From positions 1,934,001-1,998,000 of the forward strand of contig CP063375.1 of the NCBI GenBank assembly GCA_022813675.1: a DNA stretch of 64,000 nt, read 5' to 3'. The translations under genes and the position numbers were made by a program. The notes beneath the pieces are model-generated. The model saw nothing but the letters and a program-made list of their open reading frames with translations, had not been told where the DNA came from and did no database searches. Shown in pieces: positions 9,785 through 18,268 of this stretch. Positions within the stretch are counted from its first letter, which is position 1. Every line of letters begins with the position of its first letter. This DNA comes from Deferribacteraceae bacterium V6Fe1. Lineage in GTDB: Bacteria; Chrysiogenota; Deferribacteres; Deferribacterales; Deferrivibrionaceae.

Positions 9785-9830
9785 TTTAACTCCTTGCATT
9801 TTATTTATATTTAAATTATATATTAAAATT

Positions 9831-10892
9831 ATGAGAAATAGTCAAGGACTTAAGTTAAATTTAGTAAATTTCCTTATTGTTGTATTTCTGGCAGTTTTAA
9901 ACATTTTCTTCATACTGTATTTAATTTATAATCAATTCTACTTATTATTATCCAGTGCAATTATTTTTGAGTCTATTATTATTGGAATATTTGCTCTTTA
10001 CGCACTCAATAAATACAAAACAGTAAAAAATGAATTGAGTCACTGTATTGTTGAGTTGGAAAATTTAAAGCAAGAGCATGAAAAAATGTTAGCTCTTAAT
10101 AAAGAAGCCATGAGTGAGCTCGAAACATCAAATGCAGAATTAAAAGCCTTAAACTTGCAGCTGATAAAATCAAGAAAAGAGCTGCAGGAAATTTCCGATT
10201 ACAGAGGAAAATTTTTAGTTAACGTATCTCATGAGTTACGCACCCCACTCAATGCAATTATCGGGTTTACAACCATAATGACTGCCGATGATTATGACAC
10301 TAATTCAGGTGACTTTAAAGAGATGTTAAAAGTTATACACGAATCAAGCAAAAGACTGCTTAATTTGATAAATAATATCTTAAATATTGCAAAACTTGAA
10401 ACCGATATAACTGAAATCAAACCGGAGCCGGTATCTTTTGATAACATATACCATTCTATTGTTTCTGTTGGCAAAGGACTTCTTGCTGATAACAATAAAG
10501 TGATTTTCATTTATGAATCGGATGATAATTTACCCAAAGTAATTGCAGATGAAAAAAATTTATTGAGAGCACTAACTCAATTTATAGATAATGCGGTAAA
10601 ATATACGGATAAAGGTGAAATACTTTTTAAGGCAACAAATCTGCTTGATTGTGTTGAAATAATTATAAAAGATACAGGTGCAGGTATCCCTGAATCAAAA
10701 CTAAAAGAGCTCACAGAGCCATTTTTGTCACAATTTAACGAGGAAGGTAAATTGGAAAAATTAGACACAGAAAAGTTGGGCTTTAGTTTTGCAGTTGCTA
10801 AATACCTGATAGAGAAAATGGGCGGAGAATTTTTTATCGACTCTAAAGAAAATGTAGGGACAGTAATTAAAGTAAGATTGAAAAAGGCATAA
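9831..10892 (+). CDS. Membrane-bound histidine kinase without a linked response regulator
   Basis: A 353-residue sensor kinase. Two membrane segments (about 10-32 and 37-58) are separated by only a few residues, so there is almost no periplasmic sensor. A predicted coiled coil (about 65-122) leads to the HisKA box with phosphorylated H134 in NVSHELRTPL. The HATPase domain (about 235-350) has an N box (FIDNAVKYT) and DTGAGIP. No receiver-domain gene adjoins it. The signal may be membrane-borne or cytoplasmic. The ATG has no good ribosome-binding site. Two bases separate it from the next gene, so they are probably co-transcribed. Confidence 0.88.
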   Translation: MRNSQGLKLNLVNFLIVVFLAVLNIFFILYLIYNQFYLLLSSAIIFESIIIGIFALYALNKYKTVKNELSHCIVELENLKQEHEKMLALNKEAMSELETSNAELKALNLQLIKSRKELQEISDYRGKFLVNVSHELRTPLNAIIGFTTIMTADDYDTNSGDFKEMLKVIHESSKRLLNLINNILNIAKLETDITEIKPEPVSFDNIYHSIVSVGKGLLADNNKVIFIYESDDNLPKVIADEKNLLRALTQFIDNAVKYTDKGEILFKATNLLDCVEIIIKDTGAGIPESKLKELTEPFLSQFNEEGKLEKLDTEKLGFSFAVAKYLIEKMGGEFFIDSKENVGTVIKVRLKKA

Positions 10893-10893
10893 T

Positions 10894-11418
10894 ATGGAAA
10901 ATGTTGAAAAAAGACTCAAATTAAAACCAAAAATAGGAAACAATGCTTTTATAGCAAAAAACGCTATAATCCTTGGAGATGTCACAATAGGAGATAATGT
11001 AAGTATTTGGTATAACGTAGTAATACGAGGGGATGTAAATTATATCAAAATAGGCAAAGACTCAAATATCCAAGATGGAGCCATAATACATGTTACCAAA
11101 GACAAATTTCCTACAGAAATAGGTGAAAGGGTCACTATCGCTCACAGTGTAACCTTACACGGATGTAAAATAGAAGATGACTGCCTAATCGGAATTGGTG
11201 CCATAATTATGGATAATTCAGTTATTGCAAAAAATTCACTTGTAGCAGCCGGCGCTGTAGTTCCCCCCAATAAAAATTATCCAGAAAACAGTTTAATCGT
11301 GGGCAATCCTGCAAAAGTAGCAAGAGAGCTTACAGAAAAGGATTTAGAAATGATTAGGAGCAACGCGGATAGATATTTACACTATAAAGATATCTATCTT
11401 AAACTTAACATAGATTAG
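10894..11418 (+). CDS. Gamma-carbonic-anhydrase-like left-handed beta-helix protein
   Basis: A 174-residue hexapeptide-repeat protein of the YrdA/PaaY/Cam-like family. Repeats run from about residue 18 to 135, and the three histidines expected to bind a metal are present in AIIHVT, TIAHSVTLHGC. A C-terminal helix caps the barrel. Members bind zinc or iron as trimers, but many show little carbonic anhydrase activity, so the reaction is uncertain. AAAGG lies 6 bases before the ATG. It ends convergently with the 11415-11990 gene, overlapping it by 4 bases. Confidence 0.85.
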   Translation: MENVEKRLKLKPKIGNNAFIAKNAIILGDVTIGDNVSIWYNVVIRGDVNYIKIGKDSNIQDGAIIHVTKDKFPTEIGERVTIAHSVTLHGCKIEDDCLIGIGAIIMDNSVIAKNSLVAAGAVVPPNKNYPENSLIVGNPAKVARELTEKDLEMIRSNADRYLHYKDIYLKLNID

Positions 11419-11990
11419 CTTTTAAACTGTATATTCTTAACCCTGACAGACAAAACCTTTGAATCATCATTAATCAAACTTTCAGCATAATGAGGGATTT
11501 TAGAATTGAAAGCTATACTGTCCCCCTCTTTTAATTCAACGGTATTGTTATTCAAATACATTCTGATATTTCCGCTTAATAAAAACATAAACTCATAACC
11601 TTCATGACTAAACAACTTCTTTTCGCCGGAACTTGGCTTGATAGAAACGATGAAGGTTTCAAACAGGTCATTATTTTTAATAGATGCCAATTCTTCGTAA
11701 AGATAGCCATGCTTAGCACCTTCTCTAAAAACAAATTTCCTTTTATCTGACGGAACAAGATAGTAATCTTTATAATTTATTTCCTCTTCAAAAAAATAAG
11801 TCATCTTAACGTTCAGCACCTTCGCAATTTTGGCAAGGGTATTTATCGGAGGAGTTACCACATTATTTTCAATCTGAGAAATTAAAGCTTTAGAAAAGCC
11901 GGTCATATTGGCAACATCCTGTAAAGTCAACTCCCTTTCATTCCTCAACTTTTTTACTCTCTCACCAATATTTATCTCAAAATTATTCAT
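11415..11990 (-). CDS. Second XRE-family regulator with cupin domain
   Basis: A 191-residue protein built like the one at 9248-9784: helix-turn-helix (about 9-62, LTLQDVANMTGFSKALISQI) and C-terminal cupin (about 118-185, with FSHEGYEFMFLLSG and FNSKIPHYAES). The two share the plan but differ clearly in sequence, so they are old paralogues, not a recent duplication. They bracket the kinase and beta-helix genes. A TTGACA occurs at 12051-12056 upstream, but no strong -10 is seen. The ligand is unknown. Confidence 0.86.
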   Translation of the reverse strand: MNNFEINIGERVKKLRNERELTLQDVANMTGFSKALISQIENNVVTPPINTLAKIAKVLNVKMTYFFEEEINYKDYYLVPSDKRKFVFREGAKHGYLYEELASIKNNDLFETFIVSIKPSSGEKKLFSHEGYEFMFLLSGNIRMYLNNNTVELKEGDSIAFNSKIPHYAESLINDDSKVLSVRVKNIQFKS

Positions 11991-12073
11991 AACTCACTTC
12001 CTGTTTGACTATAATTATCTTTTTTAAGTTTAAATAAATTAGAGCTCATTTGTCAAGTAAATTATTAATTTTT

Positions 12074-12679
12074 TTAAATATCACTTAACTGTCTTGAAAC
12101 TAAATTTAAGATTACTTCTTCAGGGATGTAATGAGGTTGGTCAATTTCCATAAACTTAGAATTTTTAAAACTATTAAGAAAATTCAATATACTCTTTCTC
12201 TTAATTAACTGATCAGCACACCCGTATACGACAAGAATATTCTTAGCAGTCGAACCTTCATTTATTTTTGAAGATTTGAGATAATTTAACCCTTCAATAA
12301 GATTATTTAAATATTTCTCTGAGGGCTGAGCAATCGGTATAACACCTGCTTTAGCCTGAAAGTACTTAACTGTTTTAGCAAAATCTTTATTAAGCCCCTT
12401 AATGATAATATCTATATTCTCTTCAGAAAAAGATTCAACAAAATGCATATATGGTGCAATTAGTATAATTTTTTCCCACTTATCACCAAATGTATCAATA
12501 TATTTTGAAATAATATGTGCTCCGGCTGACCATCCGATTAGAGTCTCTCCACCATTATCGACTTCACCCAACACATAGTCTATATTGTCAACAAAAGGTT
12601 CAAAAAAAGTAAATTTTTTAGAAATGGCAGGAAAATATTCTTTTGTAAACGACCAATCAGAAATAAAAATATTTTTCAT
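12074..12679 (-). CDS. BioH/BioG-like alpha/beta hydrolase
   Basis: A 201-residue alpha/beta hydrolase with a full predicted triad: nucleophile S51 in the elbow G49-W-S-A-G53, D156 (GCADQL) and H183 (DQPHYIPEE). Size and layout recall carboxylesterases that hydrolyse pimeloyl-ACP methyl ester in biotin synthesis, but no bio gene is nearby and substrate cannot be read from sequence. I start at the ATG at 12679 (AAGAAGG 8 bases upstream); a longer open frame runs into the tRNA-Arg gene and is an artefact. The tRNA lies 29 bases upstream with no separate promoter visible, so the two may share a transcript. Confidence 0.7.
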   Translation of the reverse strand: MKNIFISDWSFTKEYFPAISKKFTFFEPFVDNIDYVLGEVDNGGETLIGWSAGAHIISKYIDTFGDKWEKIILIAPYMHFVESFSEENIDIIIKGLNKDFAKTVKYFQAKAGVIPIAQPSEKYLNNLIEGLNYLKSSKINEGSTAKNILVVYGCADQLIKRKSILNFLNSFKNSKFMEIDQPHYIPEEVILNLVSRQLSDI

Positions 12680-12708
12680 TATTTTTGCCTTCTTGTTTAG
12701 AATAAAAA

Positions 12709-12782
12709 CGCGCCCTGGAGGAGTCGAACCCCCAACCTTTTGATCCGTAGTCAAACGCTCTATCCAATTGAGCTAAGGGCGC
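12709..12782 (-). tRNA. tRNA-Arg (anticodon ACG)
   Basis: A full cloverleaf reads from 12782 down: acceptor GCGCCCT pairs with AGGGCGC, D arm GCTC/GAGC, anticodon stem TTTGA/TCAAA around loop CTACGGA (anticodon ACG), and T arm GGGGG-TTCGACT-CCTCC. The discriminator is G and CCA is not encoded; a T-rich stretch follows. The ACG anticodon requires deamination to inosine by TadA, and tadA is at 35366-35848. Confidence 0.95.
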
Positions 12783-12798
12783 TAATTAGTGAGGCTTG

Positions 12799-12827
12799 TT
12801 TATATTAATTTTTAATTGGCTTGTCAA
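12799..12827 (-). promoter_or_regulatory. Promoter of tRNA-Arg
   Basis: Minus strand TTGACA (12822-12827), 17-base spacer, TATAAA (12799-12804), about 17 bases before the tRNA. The -35 box ends 3 bases from the target duplication of the neighbouring insertion sequence and remains intact. Confidence 0.85.
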
Positions 12828-12830
12828 TTG

Positions 12831-12838
12831 TTTTTTGG
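12831..12838. repeat. Target-site duplication, left of the first IS
   Basis: TTTTTTGG directly abuts the left terminal repeat; the same eight bases abut the right one at 14305-14312. Confidence 0.75.
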
Positions 12839-12857
12839 CTGCCATCACCCCATTTTT
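12839..12857 (+). repeat. Left terminal inverted repeat, first IS
   Basis: CTGCCATCACCCCATTTTT; it matches the complement of 14286-14304 at 18 of 19 positions. Confidence 0.9.
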
Positions 12858-12864
12858 TGCACCT

Positions 12865-14177
12865 TTAAGCTACAAGTAAACTTTTCTTTCTTTTCATTTT
12901 TCCTAACTCATTAATCCGATGTCTTTTTTCCTTAATCTTAAAATAATAATCCAATTTAAAATAACACACTTTATCTGATTCATAAATCTTTTCCCTAAAC
13001 CTAAAAAGTCGTTCTTTAGATGATAATAACAAGTTCATTAACCCATCTGAAATTCGATAATAAATAAATTTACATACAACCTTACCCTTACTATTAAATT
13101 TCTCCCTTTTTGCCATATTCTCTAAAAGTTTTGAAACAATTGTATCTTTCTCTATTTGGCTTAATACATTCCAACAAAAGGATACTAACGATAATATAGT
13201 CTTTAAAGATTCAAACTTCCTCACAAGACACTTTTCCAGCCCAAATTGCTGTTTCATAAATCTATAGCTTTCTTCTATTTTCCATCTCTTAAAATAAGAT
13301 TTAATCCTAAAGTAAGCCTCCTTACTGCTACTTATGTGGCCTTCACATAAAAAATAAAGTTTATTCTTATTACCATGAAAGCTCACACTAATAACTGTAA
13401 CTGCTCGATTGTTGTAGTAACATTTTGCATAACCATAAGAAATACCACCCTTCTTGTAACGCCTGTTTATTATACCATTGCAAATTTTATATACTGACAT
13501 CTTCTCGCCCTTATATTCTAAATGCCTCTTACCTGTGCTCCTAATAACAAAATTTAAATCTTCTCGAAGAAGATATCTTAAAATTACTCCCTGTCATAAC
13601 CCCTATCAAATACAAATAAACCCTTATTTCGAAACTTATCTTTTAATTTATCCAGCATATTTAAGGTCTCTGTATTCTCACTTTTAAAGTCTTGAGATTT
13701 AGAACTATAAGCATCTAAATATAATGAAAATAAACGTTTGCTACTGGGGCTATAACACACTGCATGATTTAAATGGAAGCCATTAGCAATACGACCACTA
13801 CTACCATCGTGGACTTTACCAATAAGCTCAAAGTTTCTACCATAATTGTGAACCAAATCTCCACCATCAATTGATATTATTAACCTGGAATCTGATTCTG
13901 TTTCTTTAAGTGCGTAATCAATATTATATGCATTTGAAATAGCAAGTAGATGTGAATAATTAAATGTATTTCTTTGCAACCGCTTTAATGTGTGTTTAAT
14001 TCCACACTTCTCATTTAAATAACCAGATATGGCAGTAAGATTTAAACTGCGAGTAGCAAAACAACCTGAAATAATCTCAAGAATATACTTTTGTTGCGGC
14101 TTTGTGAGATAATCATGAAGGTTTCTTGTAGTGTTTAACATTTTTCCCTTCACATTTTTAGTAATTTCACCTATCAT
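12865..14177 (-). pseudogene. IS4-family transposase, broken by a one-base deletion
   Basis: The N-terminal part starts at the ATG at 14177 (GGAGG upstream) and stops at 13584 just after the DDE aspartate motif DRGYD. The C-terminal part resumes one frame over, and its frame is open well before the ATG at 13500. The site reads GACAGGGAGTAA; adding one G to the GGG run near 13587-13592 restores a protein of about 436 residues. Catalytic residues remain on both sides: first Asp in SIDGGDLVH, second in DRGYD, and Glu within YFKRWKIEESYRFMK, which fits Y-x2-R-x3-E-x6-K exactly. A sequencing indel in the G run is possible; programmed frameshifting is less likely because IS4-type transposases are usually one frame. 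Confidence 0.88.
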
Positions 14178-14285
14178 AAACTGCCTCCATTTTGTTGTTA
14201 TTGTTGCTTTTTTCGTTAAAATCATAATACAACATCTTGGAGGCATTATCAATTATAAATACCTGTCAAATAACATTTCTTATGT

Positions 14286-14304
14286 AAAAATGGGGTGATG
14301 CCAG
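14286..14304 (-). repeat. Right terminal inverted repeat, first IS
   Basis: Complement reads CTGGCATCACCCCATTTTT, one mismatch from the left repeat. Confidence 0.9.
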
Positions 14305-14312
14305 TTTTTTGG
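14305..14312. repeat. Target-site duplication, right of the first IS
   Basis: TTTTTTGG, identical to 12831-12838. Confidence 0.75.
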
Positions 14313-14417
14313 GTATTATTCAGGTATTTTAGGGTTGTTTATTGGACTTGGCTTTATCGGTTATTGTTTTATAGTTACCCATAATATTAAATAAATTATC
14401 TTAAAACAAAAAAATAC

Positions 14418-14445
14418 TTGCATTAAAAATTAATTAGTATATACT
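14418..14445 (+). promoter_or_regulatory. Promoter of the cold-shock gene
   Basis: TTGCAT (14418-14423), 16-base spacer, TATACT (14440-14445). The start would fall near 14452, giving a leader of about 100 bases, long for a 66-codon gene but typical for cold-shock mRNAs. Confidence 0.65.
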
Positions 14446-14487
14446 TCACATTAGAGTTGGTAGTACAGCAGTTTAAAAAAACTAGTA

Positions 14488-14516
14488 AGCCGTGCGTCCA
14501 GCACGGCTCTTTTTTT
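14488..14516 (+). terminator. Intrinsic terminator inside the cold-shock gene leader
   Basis: AGCCGTGC, a 5-base loop and GCACGGCT are followed by C and seven T, ending 36 bases before the csp ATG. It either stops transcription early, making a short RNA of about 65 bases, or acts as a conditional attenuator. No open reading frame ends here that it could serve. Confidence 0.8.
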
Positions 14517-14552
14517 ATACTGCAAAAATATTTTATAATTAGCGAGGTAGAA

Positions 14553-14753
14553 ATGCTCAAAGGGACAGTTAAGTGGTTTAACGACACAAAAGGTTTTGGA
14601 TTTATCACACAGGAAAATGGTGAGGATGTATTTGTTCATCACACTTCAATTCAGAAAGAAGGTTTTAGAACTTTGGCTGAAGGTGAAAGAGTTCAGTTTG
14701 AAATTGAAAAAACCGGTAAGGGACCTGCAGCAGTTAATGTTGTAAGTCTTTAA
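14553..14753 (+). CDS. Cold-shock protein (CspA family)
   Basis: A 66-residue single cold-shock domain, cytoplasmic, that binds single-stranded RNA and DNA. Both RNP motifs are present: KGFGFI (RNP1) and DVFVHH (RNP2), with the standard opening [15 protein letters not shown] start at the ATG at 14553 (GAGGT upstream); the frame is open 32 codons further but runs through the leader terminator. The gene has its own promoter, a terminator hairpin in the leader and another after the stop, so it is monocistronic. Which csp paralogue it is cannot be told. Confidence 0.96.
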   Translation: MLKGTVKWFNDTKGFGFITQENGEDVFVHHTSIQKEGFRTLAEGERVQFEIEKTGKGPAAVNVVSL

Positions 14754-14766
14754 TCTTAAAGATTTT

Positions 14767-14791
14767 AAGCGGGCTTAATGCCCGCTTTTTT
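14767..14791 (+). terminator. Intrinsic terminator after the cold-shock gene
   Basis: AAGCGGGC, loop TTAAT, GCCCGCTT, then a T run; starts 14 bases after the stop codon. Confidence 0.9.
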
Positions 14792-14832
14792 ATTGTCTTA
14801 TTTATATTTCCCCCAAGCTCTTTCAAAATTAG

Positions 14833-14860
14833 TTGATTTTAAATTTATTTTTTGTATTCT
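14833..14860 (+). promoter_or_regulatory. Possible promoter of the gph-purB run
   Basis: TTGATT (14833-14838), 16-base spacer, TATTCT (14855-14860), 33 bases before the gph ATG. The region is AT-rich, so a chance match is possible. Confidence 0.45.
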
Positions 14861-14892
14861 CTAAAAGTTACTAATATCTTAGAAGGTGAAAA

Positions 14893-15528
14893 ATGTTTAA
14901 CTTGTTTATATTTGACCTTGATGGCACAATTCTTGATACCATTGAAGATATTCATGATTCACTCATAGAAACGTTAAGGTATTTTAATTTAAAAACTTTC
15001 GATATTGAAACTACAAAAAGTTATGTAGGTGATGGGTTTAAAATGCTTGTTAAAAGAGCAATAGGAAACAGCTCTTTTAAAGATGAATATGAAAAAAAAT
15101 TTAGAGAAATTTATCAAGAAAAACAAATTAACAAAACAAAACCTTTTGAAAATATTTTTAAAGTATTTGAATACTTAAAATCCCAAAACAAAATAATGGT
15201 AATATTATCAAATAAAGCATTTAAAAATACTGATTATCTTGTCAAACACTACCAATTAGATAATTATTTTGATAACTGGTATGGAGCTGACTCATTTCCT
15301 GAGAAAAAACCATCCCCTAAACCTATTATCTCTATATTAAATCAATACAACTTTTCTTCAAGTGAAGCTATTATAATAGGTGATAATTACACTGATATAG
15401 AAGCCGGAAAAAATGCTAATATTAAAACTTGTTTTTGCGAATATGGTTATGGTAAGCTAAGCGGTGTAATGCCAGATTTTAGAGCAAAAGATATTGCTGA
15501 ATTAATTAATATATGCAAACAAAGGTAG
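14893..15528 (+). CDS. HAD-family hydrolase, phosphoglycolate phosphatase-like
   Basis: A 211-residue haloacid-dehalogenase phosphatase. Motif I is D8-L-D10-G-T near the start, motif II is the VILSNKAF segment, and motifs III/IV are KPSPKP and IGDNYTDIEAG. The helical cap inserted after motif I (about 17-80) matches Gph/PGP-type enzymes. Typical substrates are 2-phosphoglycolate or other small phosphoesters; the true substrate is not readable. It begins a + strand run in which genes are 1-14 bases apart. AAGG precedes the ATG. Confidence 0.85.
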   Translation: MFNLFIFDLDGTILDTIEDIHDSLIETLRYFNLKTFDIETTKSYVGDGFKMLVKRAIGNSSFKDEYEKKFREIYQEKQINKTKPFENIFKVFEYLKSQNKIMVILSNKAFKNTDYLVKHYQLDNYFDNWYGADSFPEKKPSPKPIISILNQYNFSSSEAIIIGDNYTDIEAGKNANIKTCFCEYGYGKLSGVMPDFRAKDIAELINICKQR

Positions 15529-15532
15529 AATT

Positions 15533-16816
15533 ATGAAAAAATTAGCTATTAAAGCCAAATATATTTATTATAACAATAAAATTCACACGGACAAATTCCT
15601 TTTAATTAATAATAATCTTATTGAAGGTATTAGTAATCAACTAACTGATGGTGAATATGAAGTATTGGATAAAGGGAATTCAGGGATATTTCCTGCTTTT
15701 ATAAATACCCATACTCACCTTCCGATGTCATATTTCAGAGGTCTTGCTGATGACTTACCTTTAAAGTCATGGCTTGAAGAGCATATTTGGCCAGCAGAGA
15801 GCAAAATGCTAAATGAAGAGTTTGTTTATGACGCGACTACATTAGCAGCAGCTGAAATGATAAGATCTGGAACAATATGTGCTAATGATATGTATTTCTT
15901 TTCCAAATACATAGGAAAAGCCTTAAAAGATGTTGGATTAAGGGGTGTTGTTGGTGGTGGTGTGCTAGATTTCCCAACAAAATTTGCAAAAAATTCTGAT
16001 GAATATCTTAGAAGAATCGAAGAATTAATCGAAGAATTTGAAAATGATGAATTAATAAATATTTCCATTTGCCCACACGCAGCCTACACAGTAAACCCTG
16101 ATAATTATAAAAAATGTATAGATTTTGCAAATAAATACAACATACAAATACATACACATCTAGCTGAAACAGAGTGGGAAGTAAATGAAATAAGTAATAG
16201 ATACGGAAAAACACCTGTAAGATTATTTGATGAAATCGGGTTGTTTGATACAAATACAATTTTTGCACATGTCATTTGGGTTGATGATGAAGAAATAGAG
16301 ATTTTAGGAAGAAAAAAAGCAAATATTGCTGCTTGTGTAAAAAGTAATCTAAAACTTGCAAGCGGATTTATAAAAGCTCAAAAGCTACAAGAAGCTGGAG
16401 CAAATATTACCATTGCAACTGACGGTAATGCAAGCAACAATAGTCTTAACATGTTTGAAGAAATGTCTACCTTCGCAAAAACACAAAAAGGTCTAAACTT
16501 AAACCCCACCATAATGAATGCAGAAAATGTTTTTAATATGTCCACAAAAAATGCGGCAAAAGCACTAAATTTAAGTAAATGTGGGGAGTTAAAAAAAGGT
16601 AATTTTGCAGATTTTATGATTGTTTCTTTTGACGATATAAATATGTTGCCTGTTTACAATCCAATATCACACTTAGTTTATACTGCTGAGCCTTCTAATG
16701 TAACTGATGTTTTTGTGAATGGACAATGTCTATTAAAAGATAGAAAGTTTACTACGATTGATATTGAACAAGTTAAAGAAAAAGCAAAATATTGGAGTAA
16801 AAAGATAAGGAGCTGA
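15533..16816 (+). CDS. Amidohydrolase: MTA/SAH deaminase or aminodeoxyfutalosine deaminase
   Basis: A 427-residue metal-dependent deaminase of the COG0402 type. Metal ligands are H60 and H62 (NTHTH), a His in [12 protein letters not shown], and the Asp of [13 protein letters not shown]; the [20 protein letters not shown] stretch is typical of 5-methylthioadenosine/S-adenosylhomocysteine deaminases. Some members of this group instead deaminate 6-aminodeoxyfutalosine in the futalosine menaquinone route. Because mqnD is at 22577-23371, that role is a real alternative. It lies between gph and purB, one base before purB. Confidence is high for family, low for substrate. Confidence 0.85.
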   Translation: MKKLAIKAKYIYYNNKIHTDKFLLINNNLIEGISNQLTDGEYEVLDKGNSGIFPAFINTHTHLPMSYFRGLADDLPLKSWLEEHIWPAESKMLNEEFVYDATTLAAAEMIRSGTICANDMYFFSKYIGKALKDVGLRGVVGGGVLDFPTKFAKNSDEYLRRIEELIEEFENDELINISICPHAAYTVNPDNYKKCIDFANKYNIQIHTHLAETEWEVNEISNRYGKTPVRLFDEIGLFDTNTIFAHVIWVDDEEIEILGRKKANIAACVKSNLKLASGFIKAQKLQEAGANITIATDGNASNNSLNMFEEMSTFAKTQKGLNLNPTIMNAENVFNMSTKNAAKALNLSKCGELKKGNFADFMIVSFDDINMLPVYNPISHLVYTAEPSNVTDVFVNGQCLLKDRKFTTIDIEQVKEKAKYWSKKIRS

Positions 16817-16817
16817 A

Positions 16818-18254
16818 ATGAAAAACTATTCGGTTTACCAAAACCCATTAACTGAAAGATACACAAGCAAGGAGATGCTTGAGCTTTTTTCAGCACAAAA
16901 GAAATTCTCAACATGGAGAAAGCTTTGGATTGCTTTGGCTGAGTCTGAAAAAGAGCTTGGACTTAACATAACTCAAGAGCAAATTGATGAGATGAAAGAA
17001 AATATCAATAATATTGATTTTGAGTATGCAGCGGAAATGGAAAAAAAGTTTAGACATGATGTTATGGCTCATGTTCATACTTTTGGAAAAGTCTGTCCCA
17101 AAGCTATGCCAATAATTCATCTTGGTGCAACAAGTGCATACGTTGGTGATAATACAGATCTAATTGTAATGAAAGAAGGGCTTGAAATAGTAGTTAAAAA
17201 GTTAGTTAATGTCATCAATAATATTAAGCAATTTGCCTTGAAATATAAAGACTTGCCTACATTAGGATTTACTCACTATCAACCTGCTCAATTAACTACG
17301 GTAGGCAAAAGAGCTTGTTTGTGGCTTCAAGATTTTGTATTGGACTTTGAAGAGCTTGAGTTTGTAAAAGAAAACTTAAAATTTAGAGGGGTTAAAGGGA
17401 CTACCGGGACACAGGCATCATTTTTAAATCTATTTGAAGGAAATCATGAAAAGGTAAAAAAGCTTGACGAGCTGGTATCTAAAAAGATGGGATTTGAAAA
17501 GGTATTAAAGATTGCCGGTCAAACATATACAAGAAAACAAGATACTAAGGTATTAAAAGCACTTGCAGGGATAGCTGAATCAGCTCATAAAATGGCAACT
17601 GATTTGAGATTACTGCAAAACCTCAAAGAGATTGAAGAGCCTTTTGAAAAAAGTCAGATTGGTTCAAGTGCGATGGCTTACAAAAGAAACCCTATGAGGA
17701 GTGAAAGAATTTGCTCACTCTCAAGGCATGTAATTACTCTGACTATCAACCCATATTTTACGCATGCTACTCAATGGTTTGAGCGCTCTCTTGATGACTC
17801 AGCCAATAGAAGAATCACTATTCCTGAAGCTTTTATGACAATTGATGCTATTCTTGAGCTTCTTTACAATGTTACAAACGGACTGGTTGTTTATGAAAAT
17901 ATGATTTTAAAGCATATTATGGAAGAGTTACCATTTATGGCAACAGAAAATATTATTATGGCTTCAGTTAAAAAAGGTGCCAGCAGACAGGATATGCATG
18001 AAATAATCAGAAAACATTCCATGGAAGCAGGTAAAGTCGTCAAAGTTGAAGGAAAGCCTAATGATTTGATACAAAGGCTGATTAATGATAAAGAAATCCC
18101 TCTTAGTAAAGAGGAGATTGAAAATATGCTTAATCCTAAGGATTTTATAGGTAGAGCTTCTGAGCAAGTTGAAGATTTTATTGAAGCTGAAGTAAATCCT
18201 ATTATCGGTAAATATAAAAATTGCCTTGGACTTAATGTTGAAATAAAGGTTTAA
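16818..18254 (+). CDS. purB: Adenylosuccinate lyase
   Basis: Removes fumarate from SAICAR and from adenylosuccinate in purine synthesis. The 478 residues show the fumarase/aspartase superfamily order: start [15 protein letters not shown], a conserved [14 protein letters not shown] block (about 95-115), the FTHYQPAQ His region and the signature [11 protein letters not shown] (about 280). The length matches the longer clade related to eukaryotic and Bacteroidetes-type ADSL rather than the roughly 430-residue Bacillus type. It starts one base after the deaminase gene, which could produce hypoxanthine-type products from adenine nucleosides. Confidence 0.96.
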   Translation: MKNYSVYQNPLTERYTSKEMLELFSAQKKFSTWRKLWIALAESEKELGLNITQEQIDEMKENINNIDFEYAAEMEKKFRHDVMAHVHTFGKVCPKAMPIIHLGATSAYVGDNTDLIVMKEGLEIVVKKLVNVINNIKQFALKYKDLPTLGFTHYQPAQLTTVGKRACLWLQDFVLDFEELEFVKENLKFRGVKGTTGTQASFLNLFEGNHEKVKKLDELVSKKMGFEKVLKIAGQTYTRKQDTKVLKALAGIAESAHKMATDLRLLQNLKEIEEPFEKSQIGSSAMAYKRNPMRSERICSLSRHVITLTINPYFTHATQWFERSLDDSANRRITIPEAFMTIDAILELLYNVTNGLVVYENMILKHIMEELPFMATENIIMASVKKGASRQDMHEIIRKHSMEAGKVVKVEGKPNDLIQRLINDKEIPLSKEEIENMLNPKDFIGRASEQVEDFIEAEVNPIIGKYKNCLGLNVEIKV

Positions 18255-18268
18255 AAGGAGGATTATCT

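Larger units (their letters stand above)
12839..14304 (-). mobile_element. IS4-family insertion sequence (1466 bp), transposase frameshifted
   Basis: Bounded by 19-base terminal inverted repeats (12839-12857 and 14286-14304; one mismatch, shared core CATCACCCCATTTTT) and by an 8-base target duplication TTTTTTGG. It carries one transposase reading frame on the minus strand with the YREK signature of the IS4 group, broken by a one-base frameshift. Intact ends and target duplication point to fairly recent insertion. It is related to, but clearly distinct from, the element at 29654-31070. It lies directly upstream of the tRNA-Arg promoter. Confidence 0.92.

Noticed and set aside
12680-12754. Open frame extending the alpha/beta hydrolase N-terminus through the tRNA-Arg gene
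   Set aside because: It translates tRNA sequence; a good ribosome-binding site and ATG exist at 12679.
14453-14475. tRNA D-arm-like string (AGTTGGTAG) in the csp leader
   Set aside because: No acceptor, anticodon or T arm can be built around it; chance resemblance.
14534-14539. TATAAT just before csp as a second promoter
   Set aside because: It would start transcription at the ribosome-binding site and has no -35 box; the site at 14418-14445 fits better.
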